Shown: positions 35,189 through 46,023 of the stretch, piece by piece
Layout of the letters: every line of letters begins with the position of its first letter
How positions within the stretch are numbered: position 1 is the stretch's first letter
NCBI GenBank assembly: GCA_928212115.1
Contig: CAKMRJ010004445.1
Location: forward strand, 83,539,777 to 83,603,776
From: Lactuca virosa
Lineage: Eukaryota > Streptophyta > Magnoliopsida > Asterales > Asteraceae
Length of the DNA stretch: 64,000 nt
Reading direction: 5' to 3'
Made by a program: the position numbers and the translations under genes
The notes under the pieces: generated by a model
Told to the model about the DNA's origin: nothing
Databases searched by the model: none
The model's input: the letters and a program-made list of their open reading frames with translations, nothing else

Positions 35189-35376
35189 CAAGAATCCTTC
35201 AGAAATTCATTAGCATAGCCTCTAAGTCCGAAGCTCCTGAGCAGATCAAAGCAAAGTATGTGAGTCAACTTTAGTGGTACATTGAGGTTAGAAATTGGCT
35301 ATACCGAGCATACCTCTTCATCAAAGAAGAATCCAACTGAACTGTCCGGATTGCAAAAGTTCACTTAAGGGGAGAT
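35189..35376 (+). pseudogene. Element A 3' extra ORF, final part, and PPT
   Basis: The frame open before G continues here in phase (ILQKFISIASKSEAPEQIK...) with an internal TAG after YVSQL, and ends at a TGA at 35338-35340. The purine tract AAGGGGAGAT directly precedes the LTR at 35377. Confidence 0.65.
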
Positions 35377-36037
35377 TGTTAGAACCTGAAAGTGAACCCT
35401 TCGCAATCTTTAACTCTTTGGCAGTTCCGAAGTAGTCTCAATTTCGGAATGGTAGTTTGTCCGGAATCAGGTTACAATGTAAATGAAGATTGTGTCCGGA
35501 ATAAAGGATGATGGTATGAAGAGAAGGCAGTTCGGAATGAAGAATCAGTCTGAAATGGTATTTTGTCCGTCTGTATTAATTATCTTTGTCATTTAGTTTG
35601 ATGTAACGTGTCATAGGACTTAGTCTCTTTTGTGTACTTAGATAATCAGAGTGTTAGGAGTAACTAGATTATCCAGTCCTATGTATGTACGTGGTCAGTA
35701 CGATGTAATCTGTTCTCCCATTTAAAGGAGCATTCAATGTCAAATTCTAGTGACAGATTGTTCAACCAAATATAGCATTATTCTAGTTTACTTCACTTTC
35801 TATTCTCTTTCAAATCATTCACTAAAACATTCTTCTTGTTCATTTATTGTCTTTACCTTGATTTCACTCTTCATTTATGTCTTGAACACTTTGTTGAATC
35901 TATTACTTCAGACTTGACTGGTCTTGCCAGACTTGACTGGTCTTGCCAGACTTGACTGAAACAATATTTAGTAAGAAGACATTGATCTTAAGCATTAACT
36001 CAAGGTTTGAGTTTTCAAACCTTGTCCCTACGCATCA
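35377..36037 (+). repeat. Element A 3' LTR (about 660 bp; right end uncertain)
   Basis: Starts TGTTAGAACCTGAAAG immediately after the PPT. It contains TCCGGAAT words, a 19-20-base tandem repeat of CAGACTTGACTGGTCTTGC (35910-35957) and an inverted repeat CAAGGTTTGA...TCAAACCTTG (36001-36024). I place the end at CGCATCA (36037) because decayed pol of element I begins just beyond; an end at about 36054 is also possible. No second copy is in the window to check against. Confidence 0.65.
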
Positions 36038-36049
36038 GATCACTTGAAC

Positions 36050-36190
36050 TCACAGAGCGGTAGGTAAACGAACACTGAAACTGGAATGTAAATCTTGATA
36101 ACACTGTCGAGGCAATCCCTTTGTGAAAATGTATGCATATTGTAAAGCAGGAGGAACGTGAAGCACCCGGACTTGACCTAGCCGAACCTT
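36050..36190 (-). pseudogene. Element I pol C-terminus (end of RNase H)
   Basis: Minus-strand text GQVRVLHVPPALQYAYIFTKGL, then SFSVRLPTAL and TGA at 36052-36050. This is the usual tail of copia RNase H (VPS...ADIFTKGLP). It joins 36965 onward across solo LTR H. Confidence 0.75.
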
Positions 36191-36964
36191 TGATGGGTTT
36201 TGAGCATTCTAACACTTCCTAAGTGTACATGCAACCCTAATAACCTTGGATCTATGTTTGTCTAATTATCATGCAAAGTTGATTTCCAAGGTTATGATCC
36301 TATCTAGCATACATGGGGAACAATTTTAACTTGAATGAAAGATAAAACTACATACCTTGTTGTTGATTTTGATCCTTGAAACCTTGTGAGCCTAGCACCC
36401 CAAGTGTGATGCATCAAATGCTTCACACAACACCAAATGCTTTGGAATAACTTTGGAGAGAATGCACACACTCTAAAAATCGGCCTAGCCCTCACTTGTT
36501 CTTGTGTAACCGATTTTGGTGGATAGTATGTTCCTTATATAGTGTTGACACATCTAGGGTTACACCATGTAAACCCTAATGTGTCATGACTCTTCATTTC
36601 CATGACCCATGGGTTTGTAACTCCCATGGAGCCTGCATGGAGCATCCAATGGGTTTAACCCAACTTGATTATCCATGGAGCCTCTTAGCCCACTATACAA
36701 GTTATGGATGATTTACATAATCAACCCATATATTTAATTAGTTATCTTTTGATCACTTAATTAATTCTAAATTAATTCTTGATCAATACTAATTAAATAA
36801 TACTATTAATATATTAGAACTTATAATATATTAATACACCACAAGTGTTATTTCTCTCATTTAGTATATTCAATTGCATGGTGCCATGCAACCCAAATGG
36901 ACCATGCCGGGTCGGGTCAAGTACATACCAGAAATAGTTATGGACTTAGACACCTTATCCAACA
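36191..36964 (-). mobile_element. Element H: solo LTR (774 bp), F/E family
   Basis: The plus-strand reading runs TGATGGGTTTTGAGC...TTATCCAACA; the minus strand starts TGTTGGATAAGGTGTCTAAG. It resembles the F LTR along its length. The perfect TSD ACCTT is at 36186-36190 and 36965-36969. There is no internal region. Confidence 0.92.
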
Positions 36965-38968
36965 ACCTTTTCCTGAACAAAGTGAATGTCGATTTCAATG
37001 TGTTTCATCCGTTGATGTTGAACCAGATTATCTGCTAGGTAGACGGCAGAGACATTGTCACAAAATATGACGGTAGCCGTCTTTAGGGGACATATAACTC
37101 GAGTAATAGGTTACAGAGCCACGTAGTTTCGGCAAGACAATTAGCCGTTCACCGATATTCTACCTCGACACTCGAACGAGAGACGGTAGGTTGTCGTTTT
37201 GACGACCACGAAATTAAATTATTCCCCAAAAAATCCACAATACTCAGTGTTCGAGCGTTGTGAATCCAGACAACCGCCCCAGTCCGCATCCGAATAAGCA
37301 ATCAGTGAAAGAGCGGGTGATGAAACAATTTGTATGCCATAGTCAAGTGTCCCAACTAAATAGTGTAAAATATGTTTAAAAAACTAAAAATGGGGCTCTC
37401 GTGGGGCGTGTATGAATAGGCACACTTGTTGAACGACATAGGTGATGTCGGCCTAGTGAACGTAAGATATTGGAGAGCCCCTGTAAGTGCCCAATATAAG
37501 TTGGCTTTGGGAAGAAGATCTCCTTCGGTAGCACCGAGTTTGGTGGATGTGTCCACCGGGGTAGCACGTGGCTTTGCATTAGTCTTGCCGGCGCGTTGAT
37601 GTATTTCTCGGGCATAGGCGGTCTGAGAAAGAAATAGACCCTGGTTGTCTCGAGTAGCTGAAATACCAAGTAAATAATGTAAGGCCCCTAAGTCAGTCAT
37701 AACAAATTCAGCCGATAAAGTGGTAATGATATCCCGAAGTAGGATAGAATCTGAAGCGGTAAGAATAATATCGTCAACGTAGAGTAAAAGATAATCCCAT
37801 TTATCACCATAGTGATAGATGAAAAGCATTGTATCACACGTGCTACGGTGAAAACCATGATATAAAATGTAAGTAGTGAATCTGTTGTTACATGCCCTGG
37901 GTGGCTGTTTGATCCTGTATAATGATTTCTTTAAAAGGCACACGTTCTTAGGAAACCAAGGATCGATAAAACCCATAGGTTGATGCGTATATAGTGTTTC
38001 GTTAAGATCACCATGTCAAAATGCGTTCTTAACATCTAATTGATGTATAGGCCATGATTTGGATACCACTGGACTGAGTATGGTCCATATAGTGGCCGGT
38101 TTAACAATTGGACTAAAGATTTCCGTGCAATTTACCCCCACGATTTATGATTTACCAATGACAACCAACCATGCCTTGTACCTATCAAGAGTTCCATCAT
38201 ATCTAAATTTATGGCGATAGAGCCACATACACCGTATGACAGGTCGATCGGTGGGGCGAGGCACGAGCTCCCATGTTTTATTTTCCTGTAAAGCTCTAAA
38301 TTCATTTTCCATGGCAAGTTTCCAATTAAGGTCTGTGGAGGCTTGGTTGTAAGAGGTAGGTAAGGGACATAAGTTCTTTGGTTTGGCGAATACATGAAGA
38401 TTGAGGCGAGTGACTGGTTTGGTGGAACCGGTTTAGAAACGTGTTTGCATGTGGTGAAGGGAGGGTGTAGGTGCGGTGGGATTGGTATGGGTAGCCGAAG
38501 GCATTTGGGATGGTGCAAGGGGATGCGTAGTCTGAGTGGGTTTATGATGTCAAGTATAGGTGATTGTAGGTAGGGATTTTGGTTGTTGGGAAGTAGTGGA
38601 ATTCATGGTGGATTTTGGTGAGGGAGTGGAACTAGGTATGGGGTTATGGATTAGGTGTGTTGAAGTAGCGGTTTGTGTCTGAATTATTATTGGAGCAGGA
38701 TCATCGAGAAATTGATAGGTGTTAGGAACGGTGGGTGTGGACTCGGAGAAAGGAAATGAGTTTTCATCAAAAGTAACATGGCGGGATGGATAGACTTTGT
38801 CGTAGGATGGGTCGTAACAATAGTATCCCCTAAAGTTTTATGGGTACCCAAGAAAGATGCATTTGGTGGAACGAGGGTGGAGTTTATTTGGTTGGGTAGC
38901 ATAAAGGTTTGGGTAGCACGTGCAACCAAACACACGTAGATGATTATATTTAGGGTGTCAGCCAAATA
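36965..38968 (-). pseudogene. Element I pol: integrase C-terminus, RT, RNase H
   Basis: From the J insertion leftward on the minus strand: an integrase tail (GCTCYPNLYATQPNK, CIFLGYPQNFRGYYCYDPS, SRHVTFDENSFPF) from about 38968; a Pro/Ser-rich linker (about 38650-38380); RT start phrases; then the frame 37976-37356 with GFIDPWFPKNVCLLKKSLY, the catalytic LLLYVDDIILTASD and YLLGISATRDNQGLFLSQ, followed by degenerate RNase H with frameshifts to the H insertion. Multiple stops make it inactive. The YVDD box and SLY.(I/L)KQ(P/A)PRA motif identify copia RT. Confidence 0.85.
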
Positions 38969-39224
38969 TGTAACATCCCATTATTTTCTACTTGTAAAGT
39001 CAACCCTAGTCAACCAAAGTCAAACTTGGGTCAACTGAAGTCGTCTTTGTTATGTTGGATTTAATTAAGGTTAGTATAATAACCTTTACATGTTTAAAAC
39101 TCTAAGAATGTTAAATGAAGGAGAAAGGAATAAGTTGAATCCGACTAATTTTGCATTACCTTTCTTCCTTCTTTTCCTTCGGACCAAGAAACCTCACAAC
39201 CGAGAATAAGCTTCGGACCCATGC

Positions 39225-39360
39225 GAGGGCCGCAAACCTTCTGGCCGCAATCTCGCAGCCGTGAACTCTAGCCGACCCTCGGACCGTAAACGGCTTCAGC
39301 CGTAATCATCTTCGACCGCAAGCGAGGTTCACGGCCGTGAACCCCCTCGGGCTGTGAACC
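39225..39360. repeat. Cluster of GGCCG words, including palindrome TTCACGGCCGTGAA
   Basis: A GC-rich island in an AT-rich LTR, with repeated GCCGTGAAC, ACCGCAA and CCGTAA words and the 14-bp palindrome at about 39329-39342. Two more copies of GCCGTGAAC occur at 39667 and 39692. Confidence 0.7.
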
Positions 39361-39364
39361 CTCG

Positions 39365-39367
<3 letters not shown>

Positions 39368-39427
<60 letters not shown>
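39368..39427. repeat. (TA)n microsatellite
   Basis: About 60 bases of alternating TA in the J 5' LTR. Confidence 0.95.
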
Positions 39428-39429
<2 letters not shown>

Positions 39430-39794
39430 CCTTCATTTCTCACATCTTCCAGCCAAGAACTCTCAAACTCTCTCAAGTATCATCAAGGAAACTCTCTTTT
39501 CTCTTCAAAAATGTAAGTGATTCATCCCGATTTACTTATTGTTCTTATTCACGTGAAGCCATCTGATTTCATCCAATGAATTCAACACTTTTCAATTAGA
39601 TCTTTAACTCTTCATCCTTTCACCAAGAACACACACTAGTTCTTAGGGTCATAAACACCTCAAGGTGGCCGTGAACCCTCCTTCTTAGGCCGTGAACAAG
39701 TTTCAGCCTTCTAGATTCTATTCTAACACTTTATAGTAAGTGTTTCCTACTTCCTAAGGTTGTTTTCTATGCATATTAGTTGTTTTAGACACTA

Positions 39795-39797
<3 letters not shown>

Positions 39798-39844
<47 letters not shown>
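39798..39844. repeat. (TA)n(TG)n compound microsatellite
   Basis: About 35 bases of TA followed by six TG units in the J 5' LTR. Confidence 0.95.
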
Positions 39845-40130
39845 ATTATATGCTAAATAGAATCCATTTGTGCTTCGGGATTTCACTAAGTGCTACAAAC
39901 ATCCTATATCTATCTTCTATCAGATTACTCACTATCATGTGAGTCCATACCCCCGTATTTTCATAGTTTTTAAGTTTTAAGGGGGGGGGGGGGAATACAA
40001 GTCTAACACAAGGATATTGTGTTATCAATAAATGGTTTCAAATCATGTTAAAATGACATCAAGTAATCAAAAGTACTTCAAAATGTTAAACTCTTCAAAA
40101 TGTTATAGAAACTTATATTTTCCCCCAAAA

Positions 40131-40133
<3 letters not shown>

Positions 40134-40188
<55 letters not shown>
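40134..40188. repeat. (AT)n microsatellite
   Basis: About 55 bases of alternating AT in the J 5' LTR, before the part shared with the 3' LTR. Confidence 0.95.
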
Positions 40189-40190
<2 letters not shown>

Positions 40191-41515
40191 ATTTAAAAGG
40201 CTTAGGACTGATAACTCGCTTTATTTCCTTTTCCTTGTTTGGATGTGGATTTAGAGTATCGGTTATTTGTCCGAATGTCGTTTAAATTTTAGTTATATTT
40301 GTATATGTATATAAATATAGAGGTTATTTTATTTAGTTTCAATACCCTTGTAACATGTCGAGCAAGGGGTTGCATTCATGAACAGTTAGTATCTATACAA
40401 AAAATACATATAAATTATAATAGGTATAATTTATGATTCAAGAAAACTAACTCACAATTCAAGTATACAAGAGTACACTGTTTTACAAGAACATGGGTTT
40501 GCACTGTTTTTTACAATAACATGGGTTAGATTCAAAACTAAACAAGGGTATATAGTTTACAAATACATTTCAAGTATAATAAACAAGGAACATTCTATCT
40601 ATAATTAATTTCAGAATGATTGGGTTTTCATTACTATTATACACGTAACATCTATATGGTTTTTATGAGACAAAAGATTCAGGTTGTTTATTCATTTAAA
40701 CAATATAGTTAAGTCCTGATATTATAACCAGAATCTCCAGTCGGGGGATCGAAACAAGTATGTAAAGATCTAAATTGGGATTGACAACCCCGCACTCAAG
40801 CTGCTAGCTACAGTCAGGCATACATGCCTATGAGTGACAATTGTTATCAACAGTTTAAACGCCTTCAAAGCGTTTGTTTCAGGCCATCTAGTTATAGTAT
40901 GGTTATAATTACTCATTAAAATGATATTAACAATACGGTTAGTGTATAATTAACTAAAACATGAGCACATTTTCAAAGTACCAGTTTTACAAACATACAG
41001 TTTACAGTAGTACATTACATTTTACAATAACAGCTAGTGGAGCCAGCCACACTCACATTTACATGTTTTACAAAGATACAAATACAGAACATTGGTTTAC
41101 AAATAGAATGGTTTTATGGGATGAAAACTACTTTTCATATACAGCAGAACATATAGGATTTTCTGGGAACGGTTTACATATTCAAAGAACAGAAAACATG
41201 CTTTCAAAACATAAATACTTATGCACTCACTCAACTTTATGTTGATACTCTCTTTTCAAATTACTTGTATTCTCAGGGAATCAATAGCAGGTACTCCCCG
41301 AGTCTTTGAGAAGATGGTGTTGTTCTGAGTCGAGTCTTCGATGTTTTGTTATAACTATTTTGGTGTCATTATACTATGATTGAACACATGTATAAACTTA
41401 TACTTTTCAATACAATGGTTGTTTGTACTTTGATTACTATATGCATGTGTTGTGATACTAAAAATGAAGTCATCCACCCCCGGACGTTTCCGCCGTCTGG
41501 TTTGGGGGCGTGACA

Positions 41516-42214
41516 AATTGGTATCAGAGCATTGTTTATACTGATCTCAGTATATCAATTCATAAAAGATATACAAACTATAAATACATTGGGGCTGAGA
41601 GCTCATACTACAAATATACTTTTAAAAATTTAAGTATTTTTACAAGAAGTATACTAACACTCATACATACAAGAAGAGTTTCACAGTCATATCAACTTAG
41701 AAGTATTTAGATGTTGGACATTGCAGTCAAACCTGGGCAGTTATGTAATCATATATGTGATTAATATAGCCTGATCAACTATATTGGTTTGAGATATGAC
41801 CAACATGTGTTTGGGAGTGATGGTAGTGTTGCAGCAAGTCTAAAACTTACCAACTATACAAAATACATGAAAACAAAGGATTCTTGTTGATAGTTCTATA
41901 AGTACTAAGTGCATGCAGCATGATTATATATGATGAAGGTTGTTTAGACTCAGAATGAGTGGTCTAAGCTTTATTTCCTTTTCCTTGTTTGGATGTGGAT
42001 TTAGAGTAGGATCATTTATTCGAAGGACTATCCGACTCGAGTTATATATAATTGGTATACACTATGTACTTATAGAAGGACTCAATAGGAGTTATACCGA
42101 ACATAATTCGTTATCTGTTAACTGTAAGTTTCTCTCGTAGAAACTTGTATTTGCAATTTATCTTTATTAATTATATTAGACTTTCTTATAATCCCTATTC
42201 TCGCTTAGATAGCA
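41516..42214 (+). other. Element J leader with PBS
   Basis: AATTGGTATCAGAGCATTG follows the LTR; 41519-41530 matches initiator Met tRNA. The rest (about 680 bases) is AT-rich with only short chance ORFs. Confidence 0.8.
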
Positions 42215-42817
42215 ATGGCTGGATTCCATCTACCCGGAGACCCGTACTTTCCTAATCAGGGCAATGGAGGATGGATTGATGTAGAGCCAGAAGAGAATCA
42301 TGAAATCCCCCTGTACGATGATTGTACAGAAGATGCTGATTCAGAATCAGAAGCCTATAATCCACCACCAGTTGCTCAGAACCCCAATCCACGACAAAAC
42401 TTCCAAGGTCCGACACCTCTGTGGGCGATAAACTTAGATAGGTGGAGTAACGAACAGGGTCAGAACCATCCTTACCTGGGAGACCGAAACTTCTACAATT
42501 TGGACATAGGAGGCTCAGCAGACAGATCCCTCCCAGTGTTAGTTCGTCGTGTGGCACGTAACGAGGAACAAGGAAGAGCTGCCATCGATCGAGTCATGCA
42601 GGTTGATGCTGCTACAGGAGTCAACACTGTTCACATTCGCAACCTAGAAGACAGTCACTATGCAACAAGAGAACGTACTAACTACCTGATGAGAGAACTG
42701 GCGGCATCACAAGCCGAAGTCAGAGAACTGAGAGAACGACAAGTAACACAAGAAAGGCGTATGTACGAGATAGAACGACAGTTAGTCAAATCCAGGGCTA
42801 GATCTAGTAGGAAGTAG
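42215..42817 (+). CDS. Element J extra ORF ahead of gag, 200 aa, unknown
   Basis: An intact ATG ORF (MAGFHLPGDPYFPNQGNGG...) ends ...RARSSRK. Residues 1-60 are acidic and Pro/Asn-rich (EPEENHEIPLYDDCTEDADS). Residues about 110-195 are charged and helical, with likely coiled-coil heptads (ELRERQVTQERRMYEIERQL) and a basic end. It lies between the PBS and gag, separated from gag by about 420 bases, and is open although gag has stops. Position and coiled coil suggest an accessory or duplicated gag-like protein. I cannot name a family. Confidence 0.6.
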   Translation: MAGFHLPGDPYFPNQGNGGWIDVEPEENHEIPLYDDCTEDADSESEAYNPPPVAQNPNPRQNFQGPTPLWAINLDRWSNEQGQNHPYLGDRNFYNLDIGGSADRSLPVLVRRVARNEEQGRAAIDRVMQVDAATGVNTVHIRNLEDSHYATRERTNYLMRELAASQAEVRELRERQVTQERRMYEIERQLVKSRARSSRK

Positions 42818-43234
42818 ACTATACGCTACTCGTTCACTACTTAATCTTTTGGTTATAGTTTAAGTCTTCGGATATGTTCTAGCGTTATTTTTCATGTTTT
42901 TCAGTACGACCGTGAAAATTTCATTTTCGGTAGGTCGGTTTGATGTCGATATTTTCCTTGTATTGTGGTATATTGTAGACCTGCTTTAAGGTCAAATTTT
43001 TTGAACTCTATGTACTAAATATGCCAATACAATCGACATGCATTTTCATGTTCTTTAAAAAAAATAACCACTCCAATTCATGATATCCGATTGCAAGTTG
43101 TACTTGTGTAGACTTCTATTTTCAATTCATTACAAGATTCATATTAAACTAAGTGTTTTTAGTTCAGAGATAACAAATTCATGTTCATTTTTGATATCTA
43201 ATTGTCTTCCATCTTTTAATTCTTAAAGTGAAAG
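42818..43234 (+). other. AT-rich spacer between extra ORF and gag of element J
   Basis: No ORF or repeat seen. The text around 43200 runs into the gag ATG at 43235. Confidence 0.6.
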
Positions 43235-44085
43235 ATGCCTCGACGGAGAAACCCCCGATGTGTCAATGTTAATGAAGCGCCAATACCACCTCCGCCACCA
43301 CCACCTCCATTTGACGCTGCCACGTTTCAGGCGGCGGTCACAGCAGCTGTTGCAGCTACAATGTCTCACATAAACACCACTATCGCTAGTAGGTCAGGAA
43401 GTGGTGCACACCCTTCTAATCAGGTAGAAAGTCAAGGGCACCACCAAGAGTGTACCTACAAGGACTTCACGAACGCCAAACCAAGGACCTTCAATAGGAC
43501 TGGGGGAGTAATGGAGTTAAGACAATGGATCTAGAAAACAAAGCCAGTCTTTGAAATCTGCTCCTGTCCGGAAGGTAGCAAAGTCAAATTTGTTGCCTGT
43601 ACTTTTGCTGATAGAACCCTAACATGGTGGAACGGGCATGTTAAGTCACTGACTCTGGTAGTGGCAAATTCTATAAGTTGGGAGAACCTTAAATCAATGG
43701 TGATGCGGGAATACTGTCCGCGATGTGAAATTCAAAAGCTCGAGCAAGAGCTCTGGGGTCTTACAATGATTGGTTCAGACATAACAACCTACACTAATAG
43801 GTTCAGCGACTTGGCAATCCTATGTCCGGATATTGTTGCTCTGGAGAGAAAAAAGATTGAAAGGTACATATGGGGACTGTCACCTTAGATTCAGGGAAGT
43901 GTCATTGCTTCCACGCCTATTACCTTTGACAGTGCCAAAGAACTGGCACAATCACTGATTGACCATGGAGCCTGTCAGAACTCTGTAGTTGCTGCTCCAG
44001 AATAAGCCAAGGGAAACAACAACAGTAATAAGAAGAACTGGAATAAAAGGAAGGGCAAATCTTCTCAAGAGCCCTCGAAAAAGCA
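43235..44085 (+). pseudogene. Element J gag (gypsy type), broken by stops and truncated
   Basis: The ATG at 43235 gives MPRRRNPRCVNVNEAPIP, a proline run (eight Pro) and an Ala-rich helix (FQAAVTAAVAATM). Then comes typical gypsy gag text: KDFTNAKPRTFNRTGG, MELRQWI, a stop at 43532-43534, FVACTFADRTLTWWNGHV, WENLKSMVMREYCPRCE, QELWGLTM and RFSDLAILCP, with a second stop at 43886-43888 after WGLSP. The basic tail (NNSNKKNWNKRKGKSSQEP) breaks off at 44085 where LTR sequence starts, before any zinc knuckle. Confidence 0.85.
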
Positions 44086-46023
44086 ACAGTTAGTATCTAT
44101 ACAAAAAGTACATATAAATTATAATAGGTATAATTTATTATTCAAGAACACTAACTCACAATTCAAGTATACAAGAGTACACTGTTTTACAAGAACATGG
44201 GTTTGCACTGTTTTACAATAACATGGGTTGGATTCAAAACTAAACAAGGGTATACAGTTTACAAATACATTTCAAGTATACTAAACAAGGAACATACTAT
44301 CAATCATTTATTTCAGAATGATTGGGTTTTCATTACTATTAGACACGTAACGACTATATGCTTTTCATGAGACAAAAGATTCAGGTTGTTTATTCATTTA
44401 AACAATATAGTTAAAGTCCTGATATTATAACCAGAATCTCCAGTCGGGGGATCGAAACAAGTATGTATAGATCTATATTGGGATTGACAACCCTGTTGGG
44501 TTTTCTATGCATCAAATACACTCTAAAACTAGGCAGCGGAAAAATCGAAACAACGATATACCTAAGTGTACATGCATCCTATGGATCTATGGCTTCATGC
44601 TAATTACATCAACCCTAGAAAACTAAAACATAAGTAAGAAAACATACCTCTTATGTAGCCCTTGATCTCCATGCTTGAGATCTTGAACCTCCATGAAGTT
44701 GCTTGGATAAAAGGACCCAAACCAGAATCTCTCTAATGGTATCACACCCAATGACACCAAAGAGTGGAATAAAAATAACTAGGAGAAGGGTCAATTTCCC
44801 AAACCCAAAGAGGGTTAGAAATCGTCCCTATGGGAAGAGGAAGAAGGGTTGGCGAATACTTCAAGCCAAGGTGCAAGGAGGAATGAAATCCCTAAGACCC
44901 TATTTATAGCCTTGGATGCCTCCTACGGTTTTGTACTCCTTCCCATGTGGGATGGAGGCATAACCACGAAATTTCACTCCTTTCCCATGTGGGATGGAGT
45001 GATTTTCATCCAACCCTAATTCCATAAGGGTTCTGGAACATTCCTGATTAACCAACTATCGATTAATGAACATTCAACCCTTTAATTAATTAAACTATTA
45101 GTTAATTCCCATAATATATTTCCAAAATATATTTCCAATTAGTTTCTAATTAATTATTAACCATAATAATTAATAAACCAATTTCTCCTTTATTTATTCT
45201 ACTCAATTTGGGTCTTGAGGGCAACCCAAAAGGACCCTGCTATTATTAGAAATATTACCAATAGTTAATGACCTTGGACACTATTCCAACAAACCCCACA
45301 CTCAGGCTGCTAGCTACAGTCAGACATACACGCCTATGAGTGACAATTGTTATCAACAGTTTAAACGCCTTCAAAGCGTTTGTTTCAGGCCATCTAGTCA
45401 TAGTATGGTTATAATAACTCATTAAAAAGATATTAACAATACGGTTAGTGTATAATTAACTAAAACATGAGTACATTTTCAAAGTACCAGTTTTACAAAC
45501 ATACAGTTTACAGTAGTACATTACAGTTTACAATAACAACTGTGGAGCCAGGCACACTCACATTTACAGGTTTTACAAAGAAATACAAATACAGAACATT
45601 GATTTTAAAAACAGAACATTTTTATGAGATTAAAACTACTTTTCATATACAGCAGAAAATATAGGATTTTCTGGGAACAGTTTACATATTCAAAGAACAG
45701 AAAACATGCTTTCAAAACATAAATACTTATGCACTCACTCAACTTTATGTTGATACTCTCTTTTCAAATTACTTGTATTCTTAGGGAATCAATAGCAGGT
45801 ACTCCCCGAGCCTATGAGAAGATGGTGTTGTTTTGAGTCGAGTCTTCGATGTTTTTTTATAATTATTTTGGTGTCAATATACTATGATTGAACACATGTA
45901 TAAACTTATACTTTTCAATACAATGGTTGTTTATAGTTTAATTACTATATGCATGTGTTGTTATACTACAAATGAAGTCATCCACTCCCGGACATTTCCG
46001 CCGTCTAGTTTGGGGGTGTGACA
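44085..46023 (+). repeat. Element J 3' LTR, truncated, interrupted by solo LTR K
   Basis: Matches 40381-41515 of the 5' LTR once K and its TSD are removed (1136 against 1135 bases). The junction with gag lies at caACAGTTAGTATC, with a few bases shared between the partners. Confidence 0.9.
44494..45291 (-). mobile_element. Element K: solo LTR (798 bp)
   Basis: The plus-strand reading runs TGTTGGGTTTTC...ATTCCAACA; the minus strand starts TGTTGGAATAGTGTCCAAGG and has GGCTATAAATAGGG near 44905 as a TATA box, so orientation is minus. The perfect TSD AACCC is at 44489-44493 and 45292-45296. It is a copia-type LTR distantly like F and G. There is no interior. Confidence 0.92.

Larger units (their letters stand above)
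1..36037 (+). mobile_element. Element A: SIRE/Maximus-like Ty1/copia retrotransposon, 5' end outside window
   Basis: This old plus-strand copia element is split by three insertions (B, F, G). Its visible parts are the integrase-RT linker (1-390), RT-RNase H (13184-14664), an extra 3' ORF (15285-18038, 25899-27507, 35189-35340), a PPT just before 35377 and a 3' LTR (35377 to about 36037). The order pol, extra ORF, PPT, LTR is the layout known for the SIRE (Sirevirus/Maximus) clade. The reading frame resumes after G is removed. The 5' LTR, gag and most of the integrase lie left of base 1. Clade assignment rests on layout and RT motifs, not on a tree. Confidence 0.75.
38969..41515 (+). repeat. 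Element J 5' LTR, full length (2547 bp)
   Basis: Bases 40381-41515 match the truncated 3' LTR. The inner end ...GGGGGCGTGACA is followed by the PBS. It holds three TA microsatellites, a 13-base G-run (39981-39993) and a GGCCGTGAAC/CCGCAA word cluster (39225-39360, 39664-39695). Confidence 0.92.
38969..46023 (+). mobile_element. Element J: Ty3/gypsy-type LTR element, pol deleted
   Basis: TGTAACATCCC start, GGTGTGACA end, perfect TSD AAATA (38964-38968 and 46024-46028) within the integrase of I. 5' LTR 38969-41515, PBS TGGTATCAGAGC 41519-41530, an extra ORF 42215-42817, gag 43235-44085, then directly the 3' LTR from its middle (44085-46023), itself holding solo LTR K. Protease, RT, RNase H and integrase are absent. 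Assignment to Ty3/gypsy rests on the gag and the long LTRs. Confidence 0.9.

Noticed and set aside
40961..41245. 94-codon frame in J LTR, similar at 45467-45664
   Set aside because: Not conserved in frame between the two LTRs; AT-rich chance ORF.
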